Below the pieces are notes generated by a model that saw only the letters and a program-made list of their open reading frames with translations, was not told the origin of the DNA and did no database searches. A DNA stretch of 64,000 nt from Mediterraneibacter massiliensis (GTDB taxonomy: Bacteria; Bacillota; Clostridia; Lachnospirales; Lachnospiraceae): assembly GCF_001487105.1 (NCBI RefSeq), contig NZ_LN913001.1:769353-833352 (forward strand), given 5' to 3'. Below are positions 33,452-42,748 of this stretch, one piece after another (position 1 is the stretch's first letter; every line of letters starts with the position of its first letter). The position numbers and the translations under genes were made by a program.

Positions 33452-34509
33452 AGTTAAAAGGAAAGATCACAGCAGTAGTATTAGGTGTTGCAATGGCAGT
33501 ATCTGTTCTTGCCGGATGCGGCAGCGGAACAGCCGATGACACTAAGCAGACCGGACAGGCACAGCAGAAGGAAAATAAGGAGGAAGCAGGCGGTTTAAGG
33601 ACGGTTTCTATTCAGATCGATGGAGCGGCAGTGCCATATTACGCTCCGCTTTATATGGCGCAGGAGAAAGGATATTTTAAAGAAGAAGGATTAAATGTGG
33701 AGTTCTATTATGCTGCGGCAGCAGATATTGTCACAAATGTAGCAAGTGGAAATGTGGATTTTGGTTTTCCGAATGCAGATGCGGTAGTAGCGGCAAAATC
33801 AAAAGGTATCCCGGTAAAAGTGGCGCATACGACATATCAGGAAGGATTGGGCGCGATCATCTTTGGCGCTGACTCCGGAATCAAAGAACCGGCAGATTTA
33901 AAAGGAAAAACAGTGGCTGTTACAAGTCTTGGCAGCGCCAATTATTTTCAGCTGCAGGCAGCGCTGGAGTCGGCGGGACTTACAGTAGATGATGTGAAAG
34001 TAGAAGTGATCGGGACAGGGGCGATCTTGAACTCTCTGACAGAAGGTCAGGTCGATGCGATCGTATTTTCGAAATTAAGAACGATCGAATTAAACAATGC
34101 GGGATATGAAGCGGAAGAGATCTTGTGCGACCAGTTTCTGCCGTCCTTCGGAAACGTTGTGATCACAAGTGAAGAACTTTCAAACAAGGAACCGGAAGTG
34201 ATAGAAGGATTTACAAAAGCACTTACAAAAGGTATTGAATATGTCATAGATGGACATGCAGAGGAAGCAGTAGATTTTTCTATAGAAAATCATGCGCAGA
34301 CGTTTGATACAGCGAAAAGAGATGTGGCAGTACAGATCTTAAATGAAGTGTTTATTCCGACATTATGGCAGAGTGAGTATACGAAAGAAAAGGGAATCGG
34401 GGCCTCTGATCCGGAAAAGTGGCAGGCATTGATCGACGATTCAGTAAAATACGGAATTATTGACGAGGGATTCCAAGCGGAAGAACTTTTATATACACCG
34501 GGAAAATAA
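33448..34509 (+). CDS. ABC importer substrate-binding lipoprotein (NMT1/THI5-like)
   Basis: A 353-aa lipoprotein with a signal peptide and lipobox LAGC (Cys24). The mature part resembles NMT1/THI5/SsuA binding proteins: AVPYYAPLYMAQEKGYFKEEGLNVEFYY, VASGNVDFGFPNADAVVAAKSKGIPVK, DLKGKTVAVTSLGSANYFQL and LTEGQVDAIVFS. The THI5-like group includes binding proteins for pyrimidine precursors, riboflavin and sulfonates. It starts inside the phosphorylase stop codon region (4-nt overlap). It would capture the substrate outside the membrane for the permeases on either side of it. Confidence 0.9.
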   Translation: MKLKGKITAVVLGVAMAVSVLAGCGSGTADDTKQTGQAQQKENKEEAGGLRTVSIQIDGAAVPYYAPLYMAQEKGYFKEEGLNVEFYYAAAADIVTNVASGNVDFGFPNADAVVAAKSKGIPVKVAHTTYQEGLGAIIFGADSGIKEPADLKGKTVAVTSLGSANYFQLQAALESAGLTVDDVKVEVIGTGAILNSLTEGQVDAIVFSKLRTIELNNAGYEAEEILCDQFLPSFGNVVITSEELSNKEPEVIEGFTKALTKGIEYVIDGHAEEAVDFSIENHAQTFDTAKRDVAVQILNEVFIPTLWQSEYTKEKGIGASDPEKWQALIDDSVKYGIIDEGFQAEELLYTPGK

Positions 34510-34524
34510 GGAGAATAAAGAGCT

Positions 34525-35304
34525 ATGTTTTATCGAAAAAATAGGAAGATCATTCTTCCAGTCATTGTTTTCCCGATATTACTTATCATTTGGGAAGCAT
34601 ACATTAAAATTTTCCATATCTCCAGTTATGTGCTGCCGGATCCCTATGCTCTTTTGCTCTCATTTATTGAATTATTTACAGGGGGAACGATCTGGCCGCA
34701 TATAGCAGTGACGATGCAGGAAATATTTTTAGGAACCTTGATCGGTATTGCTATAGGGCTAGTATTAGGATACATTATGGCAAAGATAAAGATTTTAGAG
34801 CGTCTGATCATGCCGTTTGTCATTATTATCCAGACAGCTCCTAAAATATCGCTGGCTCCACTGTTTATATTGTGGATGGGACTGGGGCTTAAGTCCAAAG
34901 CCGCGCTTGTAATACTTGTCGTGTCCTTTCCGATTATGATAAATGAAGTATCGGCCATCCGTTCGATCGATCCGAATGTTTATAATTTAATGAAGATTTT
35001 AAAAGCAAATCCTTGGCAGCGTTTTGTGAAAATAGAATTGCCGTATTCAGTTGAGATGCTTTTGTCTGGTATCAAATTAGCTCTGACCCAGGCTATGACA
35101 GGCGCGGTGATCGGAGAGATGATCGGAGCGAAAGCAGGTCTTGGATATTTATTAAATCTGGGCAGGGAGACTTTTGATATTAAACTGATCTTAAACGCCG
35201 TTATTTTATTGAGCGCTATCGGACTTTTATTGTACTTGGTGTCTGAGTTTATAGAAAAGCATGCGCTTTATTGGAAAGTGATCGATAAAGAAGTTATGGG
35301 CTGA
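34525..35304 (+). CDS. ABC importer permease B, NitT/TauT type
   Basis: A 259-aa permease of the same family as the gene at 31856, with the matching blocks IIQTAPKISLAPLFILWMGLG and LMKILKANPWQRFVKIELPYSV. The two are clearly paralogous but diverged along their length. It is the last gene of the operon, 15 nt after the binding-protein stop, with an AAGGAG site. Presence of both permeases with only one ATPase gene supports a heterodimeric membrane part. Confidence 0.9.
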   Translation: MFYRKNRKIILPVIVFPILLIIWEAYIKIFHISSYVLPDPYALLLSFIELFTGGTIWPHIAVTMQEIFLGTLIGIAIGLVLGYIMAKIKILERLIMPFVIIIQTAPKISLAPLFILWMGLGLKSKAALVILVVSFPIMINEVSAIRSIDPNVYNLMKILKANPWQRFVKIELPYSVEMLLSGIKLALTQAMTGAVIGEMIGAKAGLGYLLNLGRETFDIKLILNAVILLSAIGLLLYLVSEFIEKHALYWKVIDKEVMG

Positions 35305-35390
35305 TACAGCTGCATGTTCTGCTGCACAGTCTGCTGTACTTCTGCATATATTGACAGCAAGAGGATATATCCGGCCGGGAGAGAATAGGA

Positions 35391-35645
35391 TTGAGGATCT
35401 GTGAATTAAGGGAAAAAGAAGTGATCAATATATGCAACTGTAAAAGGCTGGGCTGTGTGGTAGATATTGAAATGAATATCTGCGATGGCTGTGTGGAGGC
35501 GATCATTATCCCGGGACCGGGGAAAATCTGTGGTTTTTTGGGAACGGACAGCGAGTATGTGATCCCCTTTGCCTGTATAAAAAAAATAGGACCGGATATC
35601 ATACTGGTAGAGATCCAGGAAGAGAAATTTTTACAGAAGTTGTAG
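35391..35645 (+). CDS. YlmC/YmxH-family sporulation protein
   Basis: An 84-aa PRC-barrel-like protein of the YlmC/YmxH family, conserved in spore-forming Firmicutes. RICELREKEVINICNCKRLG is the family opening and IPFACIKKIGPDIILVE its close. Role in sporulation is inferred from the family; the molecular function is unknown. The start is TTG 35391, with GGGAGAGAATAGGA upstream; there is no ATG nearby. It is separated from the importer operon by 86 bp and ends at a terminator shared with nrdR. Confidence 0.85.
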   Translation: MRICELREKEVINICNCKRLGCVVDIEMNICDGCVEAIIIPGPGKICGFLGTDSEYVIPFACIKKIGPDIILVEIQEEKFLQKL

Positions 35646-35657
35646 AAATAAAAAACG

Positions 35658-35710
35658 GAGAAGAAATAGCACAGATCTTGCAGGACAGTGCCTATTTCTT
35701 CTCTGCTTTT
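35658..35710. terminator. Bidirectional terminator between ymxH-like and nrdR genes
   Basis: GAGAAGAAATAG (35658-35669) pairs perfectly with CTATTTCTTCTC (35692-35703), extended by CAC/GTG across a one-base bulge. T-rich tails occur on both strands. Confidence 0.85.
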
Positions 35711-35718
35711 GAGATTTT

Positions 35719-36168
35719 TTATTGAAGGAATTTTTTTAATTCATCCATAAAGGTATTGACATCTTTGAACTCTCGATAGACGGAGGCGAATCTTACATAC
35801 GCTACGGGATCCAGCGCTTTTAGTTTGTCCATGACGATCTCACCGATCAGACTGCTTGGGATCTCCTTTTCTTCCCTGTTGAAAATCTCCAGTTCAACAG
35901 AATCGATGGCTTTTTGTATCTCATTTGCCGGAACAGGGCGTTTATAGCAAGCGCTTAAAATACCGTGTTCGATCTTGGAGCGGTCGTACTGTTCACGGTT
36001 ATTATCCTTTTTGATGACGATGAGGGGAATAGTCTCTACTTTCTCATAGGTAGTAAAACGTTTTCCACATTCATCGCAGGAACGCCGTCTGCGGATAGAG
36101 TTTTTATCTTCTGCTGGTCTGGAATCGATCACTCTTGTATCTGGATGACCACAATATGGACACTTCAT
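35719..36168 (-). CDS. nrdR: Transcriptional repressor NrdR
   Basis: A 149-aa repressor of ribonucleotide reductase genes. The N-terminal zinc ribbon (CPYCGHPDTRVIDSRP, then CDECGKRFTTYE; four Cys at residues 3-34) is followed by an ATP-cone domain (IKKDNNREQYDRSKIEHGILSACYKRPV) that senses dATP/ATP. Length and motifs match the family. No nrd gene lies in the window. The gene is alone and convergent with the ymxH-like gene. The start has AAAGGCAGG upstream. Confidence 0.95.
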   Translation of the reverse strand: MKCPYCGHPDTRVIDSRPAEDKNSIRRRRSCDECGKRFTTYEKVETIPLIVIKKDNNREQYDRSKIEHGILSACYKRPVPANEIQKAIDSVELEIFNREEKEIPSSLIGEIVMDKLKALDPVAYVRFASVYREFKDVNTFMDELKKFLQ

Positions 36169-36258
36169 AATAAGAACCTGCCTTTCTTGTTACTTTTACT
36201 ATCAGTTTATTCTGTCTTTAAGTATACACAATCTGCCTGCTTTTTGTAAAGGAAACAC

Positions 36259-36287
36259 TTGCAAAATGCAGAAAAATCACTTACAAT
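36259..36287 (+). promoter_or_regulatory. Promoter of peptide/nickel ABC operon
   Basis: TTGCAA (36259-36264), 17 bp, TACAAT (36282-36287), 48 bp before the start of the binding-protein gene. Confidence 0.65.
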
Positions 36288-36334
36288 AATTTCGACAATT
36301 TAATAATGAAGGTTATTTGAAGGAGGAGACAAGC

Positions 36335-37879
36335 ATGAAAAGAAGAGGAACAGCGATTCTTTTGGTGTTGACATTTGTCTTGTCTGTTGCACTGAGCGGG
36401 TGTTCAGGTGACAAGAAAGAGGCAGGGTCTGCAACCGAGAATGAACTTTCAGGGAAACCGGTCGAAGGAGGAAGTATCCGTGTTGGTATTTCCCAGGATT
36501 TGGACAGTCTTGACCCACATAAAGCAGTTGCGGCAGGAACAAAAGAGGTTTTATTTAATGTATATGAAGGTCTGGTAAAACCAGATAAAGATGGAAATTT
36601 AACAGAAGCCGTAGCAAGCAGTTATGAAATAACAGAAGATGCAAAGGTATATACGTTTACCTTGCGTGATGGAGTCAAGTTCCATAATGGGAGTGACGTT
36701 ACGGCAGAAGATGTAAAATATTCAATTGACAGATGCGCCGATACGTCGAATGGAGAACCGCTCGTATCGGCGTATTCTATTATCGAGAGTGTAAATATAC
36801 TGGATGCCAAGACGGTAGAAATACGCCTGTCAGAGCCTAATACGGAATTTCTTGCCTATATGACAACGGCTATTATCCCGAAAGGATATGACAAACTGGA
36901 GACGGAACCGGTAGGAACGGGTCCTTTTCAATTTGTGTCGCGTTCCCCGCAGGAGAATATCATTTTGAAGAAAAATGAGGATTACTGGGGAGAAAAAGCA
37001 CATTTAGACGAAGTGGAATTTAGGATCATAGCAGATGCGGATATGGTAGTGACGAATCTAAAAGGTGGTTCTATCGATATGTATATGCGTCTGACATCTG
37101 CGCAGGCGGCGGAACTTACGGAAGGCTTCCATATTGAGGAAGGTACTATGAACCTGGTGCAGGCGCTGTATCTGAATAATGACGCGGAACCCTTGAATAA
37201 TGAAAAGGTTCGCCAGGCGCTTTGTTACGCCATCGATCCGGAAGAGATCATGGCGATGATCGCGGATGGAAAGGGAGTCCGGGTAGGAACAAGTATGTAT
37301 CCGGGACTGAAAAAATACTTTGACGATACGTATACGAAATATTATGCGCAGGATTATGAGAAAGCGGAAGAATTGTTAAAAGAAGCCGGTTATGAAGACG
37401 GTTTTGATTTGGAAATCACAGTGTGTTCGGCAGATCAGCCGCATGTGGATACGGCGCAGGTGATCGTAGAAGAACTCAAGAATATCGGGGTGAATGCCAC
37501 GATCAAACCGGTCGAATGGGAGGCATGGCTGGAGGATGTTTACGCGGGGAGAAACTTCCAGTCTACGGTCGTCGGCGTAGACGCTTCCAATCTGTCGGCG
37601 CGTGCTATGTTGGAACGATTTGTCTCAGATGCGGATGGAAACTTTATCAATTTTAACGATAAAGAGTATGATGCGACATTCCAAAAAGCAATCGCGGCGA
37701 TAGATGAGGAGGAACAGACAGCGTTATATAAAGAACTGGAAGGGATCCTTACAGAAAAAGCGGCAAATGTCTATATACAGGATCTTGCCAATTTAGTCGC
37801 GATCAGTGATGCGTATGACGGATATGAGTTTTATCCGCTGTATGTGCAGGATATGTCCGCGATATATAAGGTAGAGTAG
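36335..37879 (+). CDS. Peptide/nickel ABC importer binding lipoprotein (family 5)
   Basis: A 514-aa extracytoplasmic solute-binding protein family 5. Signal peptide with lipobox LSGC (Cys23). Mature blocks include ISQDLDSLDPHKAVAAGTKE, VYTFTLRDGVKFHNGSDVTAEDVKYS, GTGPFQFVSRSPQENIILKKN and NEKVRQALCYAID, standard for OppA/DppA/NikA. Binding specificity (peptide, nickel chelate or other) cannot be set from sequence. Start at 36335 follows AAGGAGGAG. First gene of a five-gene importer operon followed by truA. Confidence 0.92.
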   Translation: MKRRGTAILLVLTFVLSVALSGCSGDKKEAGSATENELSGKPVEGGSIRVGISQDLDSLDPHKAVAAGTKEVLFNVYEGLVKPDKDGNLTEAVASSYEITEDAKVYTFTLRDGVKFHNGSDVTAEDVKYSIDRCADTSNGEPLVSAYSIIESVNILDAKTVEIRLSEPNTEFLAYMTTAIIPKGYDKLETEPVGTGPFQFVSRSPQENIILKKNEDYWGEKAHLDEVEFRIIADADMVVTNLKGGSIDMYMRLTSAQAAELTEGFHIEEGTMNLVQALYLNNDAEPLNNEKVRQALCYAIDPEEIMAMIADGKGVRVGTSMYPGLKKYFDDTYTKYYAQDYEKAEELLKEAGYEDGFDLEITVCSADQPHVDTAQVIVEELKNIGVNATIKPVEWEAWLEDVYAGRNFQSTVVGVDASNLSARAMLERFVSDADGNFINFNDKEYDATFQKAIAAIDEEEQTALYKELEGILTEKAANVYIQDLANLVAISDAYDGYEFYPLYVQDMSAIYKVE

Positions 37880-37931
37880 CGTATAAAAAAGAGAAAAACG
37901 ATATGTATACAGGGTCCCATGGGAGGAAAGC

Positions 37932-38870
37932 ATGAAATTTCTAATAAAAAAAATCACAGGTCTTATAATCGCATTATTAATTGTCAGCATTCTTGCTTTC
38001 CTGGCATTTGAGGTCATTCCGGGAGATCCGGCCCGGACTATCCTCGGGACAGAAGCGACCGAAGCAAAAGTAGAAGCGCTGCGTGATGAGATGGGGCTGA
38101 ACCGGCCCCTGCCTGTCCGGTATGGAGAGTGGATCCAGAATTTTGTGGCAGGGGATATGGGCACATCCTATTCCTATCAGATTCCGGTAAAGGAGTTGAT
38201 CGCAGATAAGATTCCGATCACAGCTGCCATGACGTTGATGAGCTTTATCGGTATCCTTCTATTATCTGTTCCGTTGGGGATACTATGTGTCCGTTTTGAA
38301 AACCGGATGGTGGACAAGATCTTTCTTGTACTGAATCAGATTATGATGTCAGTGCCTCCGTTTTTTATTGGTATGCTCCTGACAGTCGTATTTGGTCTAT
38401 TTTTTCACATGTTTACCCCGGGAGAGTATATTTCTTATACCGAAGATATAGGTGGATTTTTGGGATATCTGGTGCTGCCTTCTCTGGCGATCGCGCTGCC
38501 CAAGGCAGCGATGACGATGAAGATGTTAAGAAGTTCTATGCTTTCCCAGATGGGGCAGGAGTATGTCCGTACGGCAAGAAGCCGGGGAAACAGTCCATGG
38601 AGGATCCTGCTTGTGCATGTATTTAAAAATGGGTTTCTGCCGGTTCTCACTTTTTTGGGAGTGATGATAGCGGATGTGATAGCGAACAGCATCGTGGTAG
38701 AGCAGGTATTTGGAATTCCAGGGCTTGGAAGGACGCTGATCACATCGATCGCAAAAAGAGACTATCCTGTAGTAGAGGCAGTCATCGTCTGGCTCGCTGT
38801 GGTGATCCTTGTGATCAATGTGGCGGTGGATCTGTTATATCGAAGATTAGATAAGAGGATCGAGATATGA
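37932..38870 (+). CDS. Peptide/nickel ABC permease (DppB/NikB type)
   Basis: A 312-aa permease with six helices. The N-terminal segment FEVIPGDPARTILG and GLNRPLPVRYGEWI, and the EAA-type loop TARSRGNSPWRILLVHVFKN, identify the B-type permease; EQVFGIPGLGRTLITSI is also conserved. It overlaps the next gene by 4 nt. It is the first of two permease subunits of the importer. Confidence 0.93.
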   Translation: MKFLIKKITGLIIALLIVSILAFLAFEVIPGDPARTILGTEATEAKVEALRDEMGLNRPLPVRYGEWIQNFVAGDMGTSYSYQIPVKELIADKIPITAAMTLMSFIGILLLSVPLGILCVRFENRMVDKIFLVLNQIMMSVPPFFIGMLLTVVFGLFFHMFTPGEYISYTEDIGGFLGYLVLPSLAIALPKAAMTMKMLRSSMLSQMGQEYVRTARSRGNSPWRILLVHVFKNGFLPVLTFLGVMIADVIANSIVVEQVFGIPGLGRTLITSIAKRDYPVVEAVIVWLAVVILVINVAVDLLYRRLDKRIEI

Positions 38871-39685
38871 GAAAAAGTAAGAAAGTACATTCCTTCTATT
38901 TTACGGCAGGTCTTGCCTTGACGATTTTTATGACGATCCTGATCATAGCAGGTTTTTTTTGGACGCCTTATGACCCGGAAGCAATGGCAGGTACACTAAA
39001 ACTTAAAGGACCGTCCCTGCTCCATGTATTTGGTACAGATCAGTTTGGGAGAGATGTGTTGAGCAGAGTGCTGGCAGGAGCGGGCAATACCTTTGTGATC
39101 GCAGCGGGAACGATCGTGATCGGAGGAACGATCGGAAGCGTGCTCGGAGCGGTAACAGGATACTTTGGCGGCTGGCTGGACGAAGGGATCATGAGGATCA
39201 ACGATGCGCTGGCGGCGTTCCCGAGTGTTCTTTTGGCATTGGTCATTGTAAGTATTTCGGGACCGGGTACGTATAAAGTTATGTTGGCGCTTGGGATCGC
39301 GTTTATCCCCAGTTTTGCCAGAGTTGTCCGGGGAGAATTTATGCGGTGCGCAAAAGAGGACTATGTGATCAGCGCAAAACTGATCGGCGTATCGGTACCC
39401 AGAATTTTATTTGTACACATTCTGCCGAATATTCTTCCTGCACTTTTGTCGGCACTGGCGATCGGTTTTAATAATGCGGTTCTGGCGGAAGCGGGGATGA
39501 GTTATCTGGGAATCGGTGTACAGCCTCCGGATGCCAGCCTGGGCAGGATGCTTTCAGAAGCCCAGACATATCTGGCAGGAGGTCCGTGGTGTGCTGTATT
39601 TCCCGGTGTCTTTCTTGTGCTTTTGATCCTTGGTGTGGGGATGCTGGGAGAAGGGATCCTGGATAGATTCGGAGGTGGAAGATAA
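38867..39685 (+). CDS. Peptide/nickel ABC permease (DppC/NikC type)
   Basis: A 272-aa C-type permease. HVFGTDQFGRDVLSRVLAGA is the hallmark of the OppC/DppC/NikC group, the coupling loop reads SAKLIGVSVPRILFVHILPN, and GMSYLGIGVQPPDASLGRML is also conserved. It overlaps both neighbours (4 nt with the B permease, 1 nt with the ATPase), so the operon is translated as a coupled series. Confidence 0.93.
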   Translation: MRKSKKVHSFYFTAGLALTIFMTILIIAGFFWTPYDPEAMAGTLKLKGPSLLHVFGTDQFGRDVLSRVLAGAGNTFVIAAGTIVIGGTIGSVLGAVTGYFGGWLDEGIMRINDALAAFPSVLLALVIVSISGPGTYKVMLALGIAFIPSFARVVRGEFMRCAKEDYVISAKLIGVSVPRILFVHILPNILPALLSALAIGFNNAVLAEAGMSYLGIGVQPPDASLGRMLSEAQTYLAGGPWCAVFPGVFLVLLILGVGMLGEGILDRFGGGR

Positions 39686-40521
39686 TGCTAAGAGTAGAAG
39701 ATCTGTCCATCTGGTTTGAGGACAGGGGCACTCTGGAAAAAGTCGTAAAAGGAATCTCTTTTTCTATGGACAGTGGAGAGATCTTAGGCATCGTTGGAGA
39801 ATCTGGCTCTGGGAAGACAATGACGGCGCTGACGATCGCAGGAATCTTGAAGAAAAATGCACGGATTGAGAGTGGAAAGATAGCATTTGAAGGAAAGGAG
39901 CTGCTTTCTCTGACAGGGAAGGAATTGCGAGACATACAGGGAAAAGAGATCAGCATGATCTTTCAGGAGCCAATGACGGCACTCAATCCGACGCTGCGCA
40001 TTGGGCGTCAGGTGGAGGAAACACTTCTGCTGCATGAAAAGATGTCCCGGAAAGAAAGAAAAGAGAGGGCTTTTCAGGCTTTAAGAGATGTAGAATTAAA
40101 AGATATAGAGTCAGTCTATAAGAAATACCCTCATGAGTTGTCAGGAGGAATGCGCCAGAGAGTGATGATCGCCGCAGCCGTGATAGACAGGCCGAAACTT
40201 TTGATCGCAGACGAACCGACGACGGCGCTGGATGTGCATACCCAGGAAGGGATCTTAACATTATTGAAGAAACTGAATAAAAAATATAAGATGGGGATCT
40301 TGTTTATTTCGCATAATCTGCGGGTCGTAAAAGAACTGTGCAGCCGTGTGCTTGTAATGAAAGAGGGAGAGATCGTGGAAGAAGGTACGGCGGAAGCGAT
40401 TTTTGCAGATCCAAAGACAGCTTATACAAGAGAACTGATCGAGGCGATCCCTTCAAGGACGAAGGGAAGCATGTACTACGATCTGTTGAAAGAAAAGGCT
40501 GGTGAAATGCATGAAGGATAA
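39685..40521 (+). CDS. Peptide/nickel ABC ATPase (DppD/NikD type)
   Basis: A 278-aa ATPase. Walker A GESGSGKTM, Q-loop ISMIFQEPMTALNP, signature LSGGMRQRVMIAAA, Walker B LLIADEPTTALD and H-loop LFISHN are intact. Compared with OppD/DppD (about 325-350 aa) it lacks most of the C-terminal oligopeptide-transporter extension and its length is nearer NikD. Its ATG shares a base with the preceding stop. Confidence 0.92.
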   Translation: MLRVEDLSIWFEDRGTLEKVVKGISFSMDSGEILGIVGESGSGKTMTALTIAGILKKNARIESGKIAFEGKELLSLTGKELRDIQGKEISMIFQEPMTALNPTLRIGRQVEETLLLHEKMSRKERKERAFQALRDVELKDIESVYKKYPHELSGGMRQRVMIAAAVIDRPKLLIADEPTTALDVHTQEGILTLLKKLNKKYKMGILFISHNLRVVKELCSRVLVMKEGEIVEEGTAEAIFADPKTAYTRELIEAIPSRTKGSMYYDLLKEKAGEMHEG

Positions 40522-41167
40522 AGTGCTGGAGTTAAAACATGTAAATGCCTGGTATCGGGAAGGGCGGAGGAAAAAACAGATACTTGAGGATGTTTCTTTC
40601 ACGCTCTATGAGGGCGAAATGGTTGGATTAGTGGGAGAAAGCGGGAGCGGAAAATCTACACTTTGCAAATGTGTGCTGGGACTTTTAAAAGAATATGAAG
40701 GAGAGATCATCCAGTATACAAAACATCCGCAGATGGTTTTTCAAGATCCTTACAAATCTCTGAATCCCAGGAAAAAGATCGGCTGGCTTTTGGAAGAACC
40801 GCTGAAGGCAGAAAAGAAATATACAAAAGAACAACGCCGGAAAAAGGCGGAAGAAATGCTGCGCCGGGTTCATCTTCCAGAAGATCTTTACGACCGGTAT
40901 CCAAAAGAACTAAGCGGCGGACAGAGGCAGCGTGTCAGTATCGCACTGGCTCTTATTACAGGGACAAAGTTTATTCTTGCGGATGAACCACTTTCTGCGT
41001 TAGACGTAACGGTACAGGCACAGATCATACAGTTGTTAAAAGAACTGCAGGCAAAAGAACGGCTCTCGTATCTGTTTGTCTCACATGATCTGGACGTAGT
41101 CAGTATGCTTTGCAGCCGTGTATTGTTTTTAAAGGACGGGAATGTGACAGAATATGAGAACATATAA
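40511..41167 (+). CDS. Peptide/nickel ABC ATPase (DppF/NikE type), short
   Basis: A 218-aa ATPase, or 221 aa if GTG 40502 is used. Walker A GESGSGKST, Q-loop MVFQDPYKSLNP, signature LSGGQRQRVSIALA, Walker B FILADEPLSALD and H-loop LFVSHD are complete. The protein ends soon after the D-loop/H-loop region ([18 protein letters not shown]) and lacks the C-terminal extension usual in the F subunits. It overlaps the previous gene by 11 nt and truA by 14 nt. Confidence 0.9.
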   Translation: MKDKVLELKHVNAWYREGRRKKQILEDVSFTLYEGEMVGLVGESGSGKSTLCKCVLGLLKEYEGEIIQYTKHPQMVFQDPYKSLNPRKKIGWLLEEPLKAEKKYTKEQRRKKAEEMLRRVHLPEDLYDRYPKELSGGQRQRVSIALALITGTKFILADEPLSALDVTVQAQIIQLLKELQAKERLSYLFVSHDLDVVSMLCSRVLFLKDGNVTEYENI

Positions 41168-41888
41168 GTTGACAGTATCTTATGACGGCACCCGTTATCA
41201 GGGGTGGCAGAAGCAAAAGAATACAGACAAGACGATACAGGCAATAGTAGAAAACGCTCTTGGAAAAACGGCGGGATATCCTGTGGAGATATACGGTTCT
41301 GGGCGGACAGACGCCGGCGTACATGCGAAAGGACAGACTTTGTCCTGTAGTTTAAGAGGCAAGATTAGGGAAGAGACGTTTCAGGAAGTGATAAACAGTC
41401 TGCTTCCGGAGGATATTCGTGTCATACGTACGGAACTTGTGAAAAATGGTTTCCACGCACGTTACAGCGCTTCCGGCAAATGCTATGAGTACCATATAGA
41501 TACACGGCAGAAACAAGATGTGTTTGAACGCCGGTACTCTTATCATTTTCCCTATAAGGTGGACAAAAAGAAAATGGAAGAAGCAGCGCGTATTCTTATA
41601 GGTACGCATGATTTTGCCGCATTTACGGATAAAAAGGAAGAAAAGTCCACAATAAGGTCAATTTATGATATAATGATAGCCGGACAAGACGGGAAAATAC
41701 AGATCACGTATCGTGGGAATGGCTTTTTATATCATATGGTACGGATCCTGACCGGGACTTTGCTGGAAGTCGGAATGGGAAAGCTTACGACAGAAGAAAT
41801 CGCCGGCGCGCTCGTGACAGGGGAGCGAAAAAAGGCAGGTTTTATGGCGCCGGCAAAAGGATTGTTTTTAAAAGAAGTATATTATTAG
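41154..41888 (+). CDS. truA: tRNA pseudouridine(38-40) synthase TruA
   Basis: A 244-aa enzyme that converts U38-U40 of tRNA anticodon stems to pseudouridine. The catalytic Asp is D53 in [27 protein letters not shown] at the N terminus and [19 protein letters not shown] near the C terminus are family markers. It starts 14 nt before the end of the transporter ATPase gene, so it is expressed with the importer operon; there is no obvious functional link. A clear terminator follows. Confidence 0.96.
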   Translation: MRTYKLTVSYDGTRYQGWQKQKNTDKTIQAIVENALGKTAGYPVEIYGSGRTDAGVHAKGQTLSCSLRGKIREETFQEVINSLLPEDIRVIRTELVKNGFHARYSASGKCYEYHIDTRQKQDVFERRYSYHFPYKVDKKKMEEAARILIGTHDFAAFTDKKEEKSTIRSIYDIMIAGQDGKIQITYRGNGFLYHMVRILTGTLLEVGMGKLTTEEIAGALVTGERKKAGFMAPAKGLFLKEVYY

Positions 41889-41910
41889 GCTATATTCCTT
41901 ACAAAGAAAG

Positions 41911-41940
41911 TGTCTCAAAAGTTGTTTTTGAGACATTTTC
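41911..41940 (+). terminator. Terminator after truA
   Basis: TGTCTCAAAA (41911-41920) pairs perfectly with TTTTGAGACA (41926-41935), five-base loop, followed by TTTTC. It closes the importer/truA operon. Confidence 0.85.
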
Positions 41941-41968
41941 CTTTCGGGAAGAGGATAAGGAGGCGGAT

Positions 41969-42748
41969 ATGAAACTTATTTCATGGAATGTAAATGGGAT
42001 CCGGGCATGCGTGCAGAAAGGATTTCTGGACTTTTTCCAAGAGGCAGATGCAGATATTTTCTGCATACAGGAGACGAAAATGCAGGAAGGGCAGCTTGAG
42101 CTTGATCTAAAAGGATATCATCAATATTGGAATTACGCAGTGAAAAAAGGATATTCCGGAACCGCTGTGTTTACGAAGCAAGAACCGCTGGCGGTGACAT
42201 ATGGGATCGGGATCGAGGAACATGACCAGGAAGGTCGTGTGATCACATGCGAATTTGAAGAGTTTTACCTAGTGACGGTATACACGCCAAATTCGCAGAA
42301 TGAGTTAAAACGGCTTGCCTACCGTATGCAGTGGGAAGAAGACTTCCAGGCATATTTAAAGCGTCTGGAAGAAAAGAAACCAGTCATTGTAACGGGTGAT
42401 ATGAATGTGGCGCATCAGGAGATCGATCTGAAGAATCCAAAGACAAACAGGAAAAACGCAGGTTTTACGGATGAAGAAAGACAGAAGTTTACGGAACTTT
42501 TAGAAGCAGGGTTTATCGATACGTTCCGCTATTTTTACCCGGAGAAAGAAGGCGTTTACTCCTGGTGGTCATACCGCTTCAGCGCACGCGCGAAAAACGC
42601 GGGATGGCGTATTGATTATTTCTGCGTATCAAAGTCGCTGGAAGATCATTTGGAAAATGCAAAAATTTTGACGGACGTGATGGGGTCAGATCATTGCCCG
42701 GTAGAATTGGATATAAAGGAAGGAGGCAGTCATCATGACAAAGATTGA
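41969..42748 (+). CDS. xth: Exodeoxyribonuclease III / AP endonuclease
   Basis: A 259-aa enzyme of the ExoIII/APE1 family acting in base-excision repair. Visible motifs are [23 protein letters not shown] (metal-binding Glu), [22 protein letters not shown], the substrate-pocket region [24 protein letters not shown] and [10 protein letters not shown] (catalytic His). Length is typical. The ATG follows AAGGAGG. The last 14 bp overlap the CobW-type GTPase gene, so repair enzyme and GTPase share a transcript. Confidence 0.95.
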   Translation: MKLISWNVNGIRACVQKGFLDFFQEADADIFCIQETKMQEGQLELDLKGYHQYWNYAVKKGYSGTAVFTKQEPLAVTYGIGIEEHDQEGRVITCEFEEFYLVTVYTPNSQNELKRLAYRMQWEEDFQAYLKRLEEKKPVIVTGDMNVAHQEIDLKNPKTNRKNAGFTDEERQKFTELLEAGFIDTFRYFYPEKEGVYSWWSYRFSARAKNAGWRIDYFCVSKSLEDHLENAKILTDVMGSDHCPVELDIKEGGSHHDKD

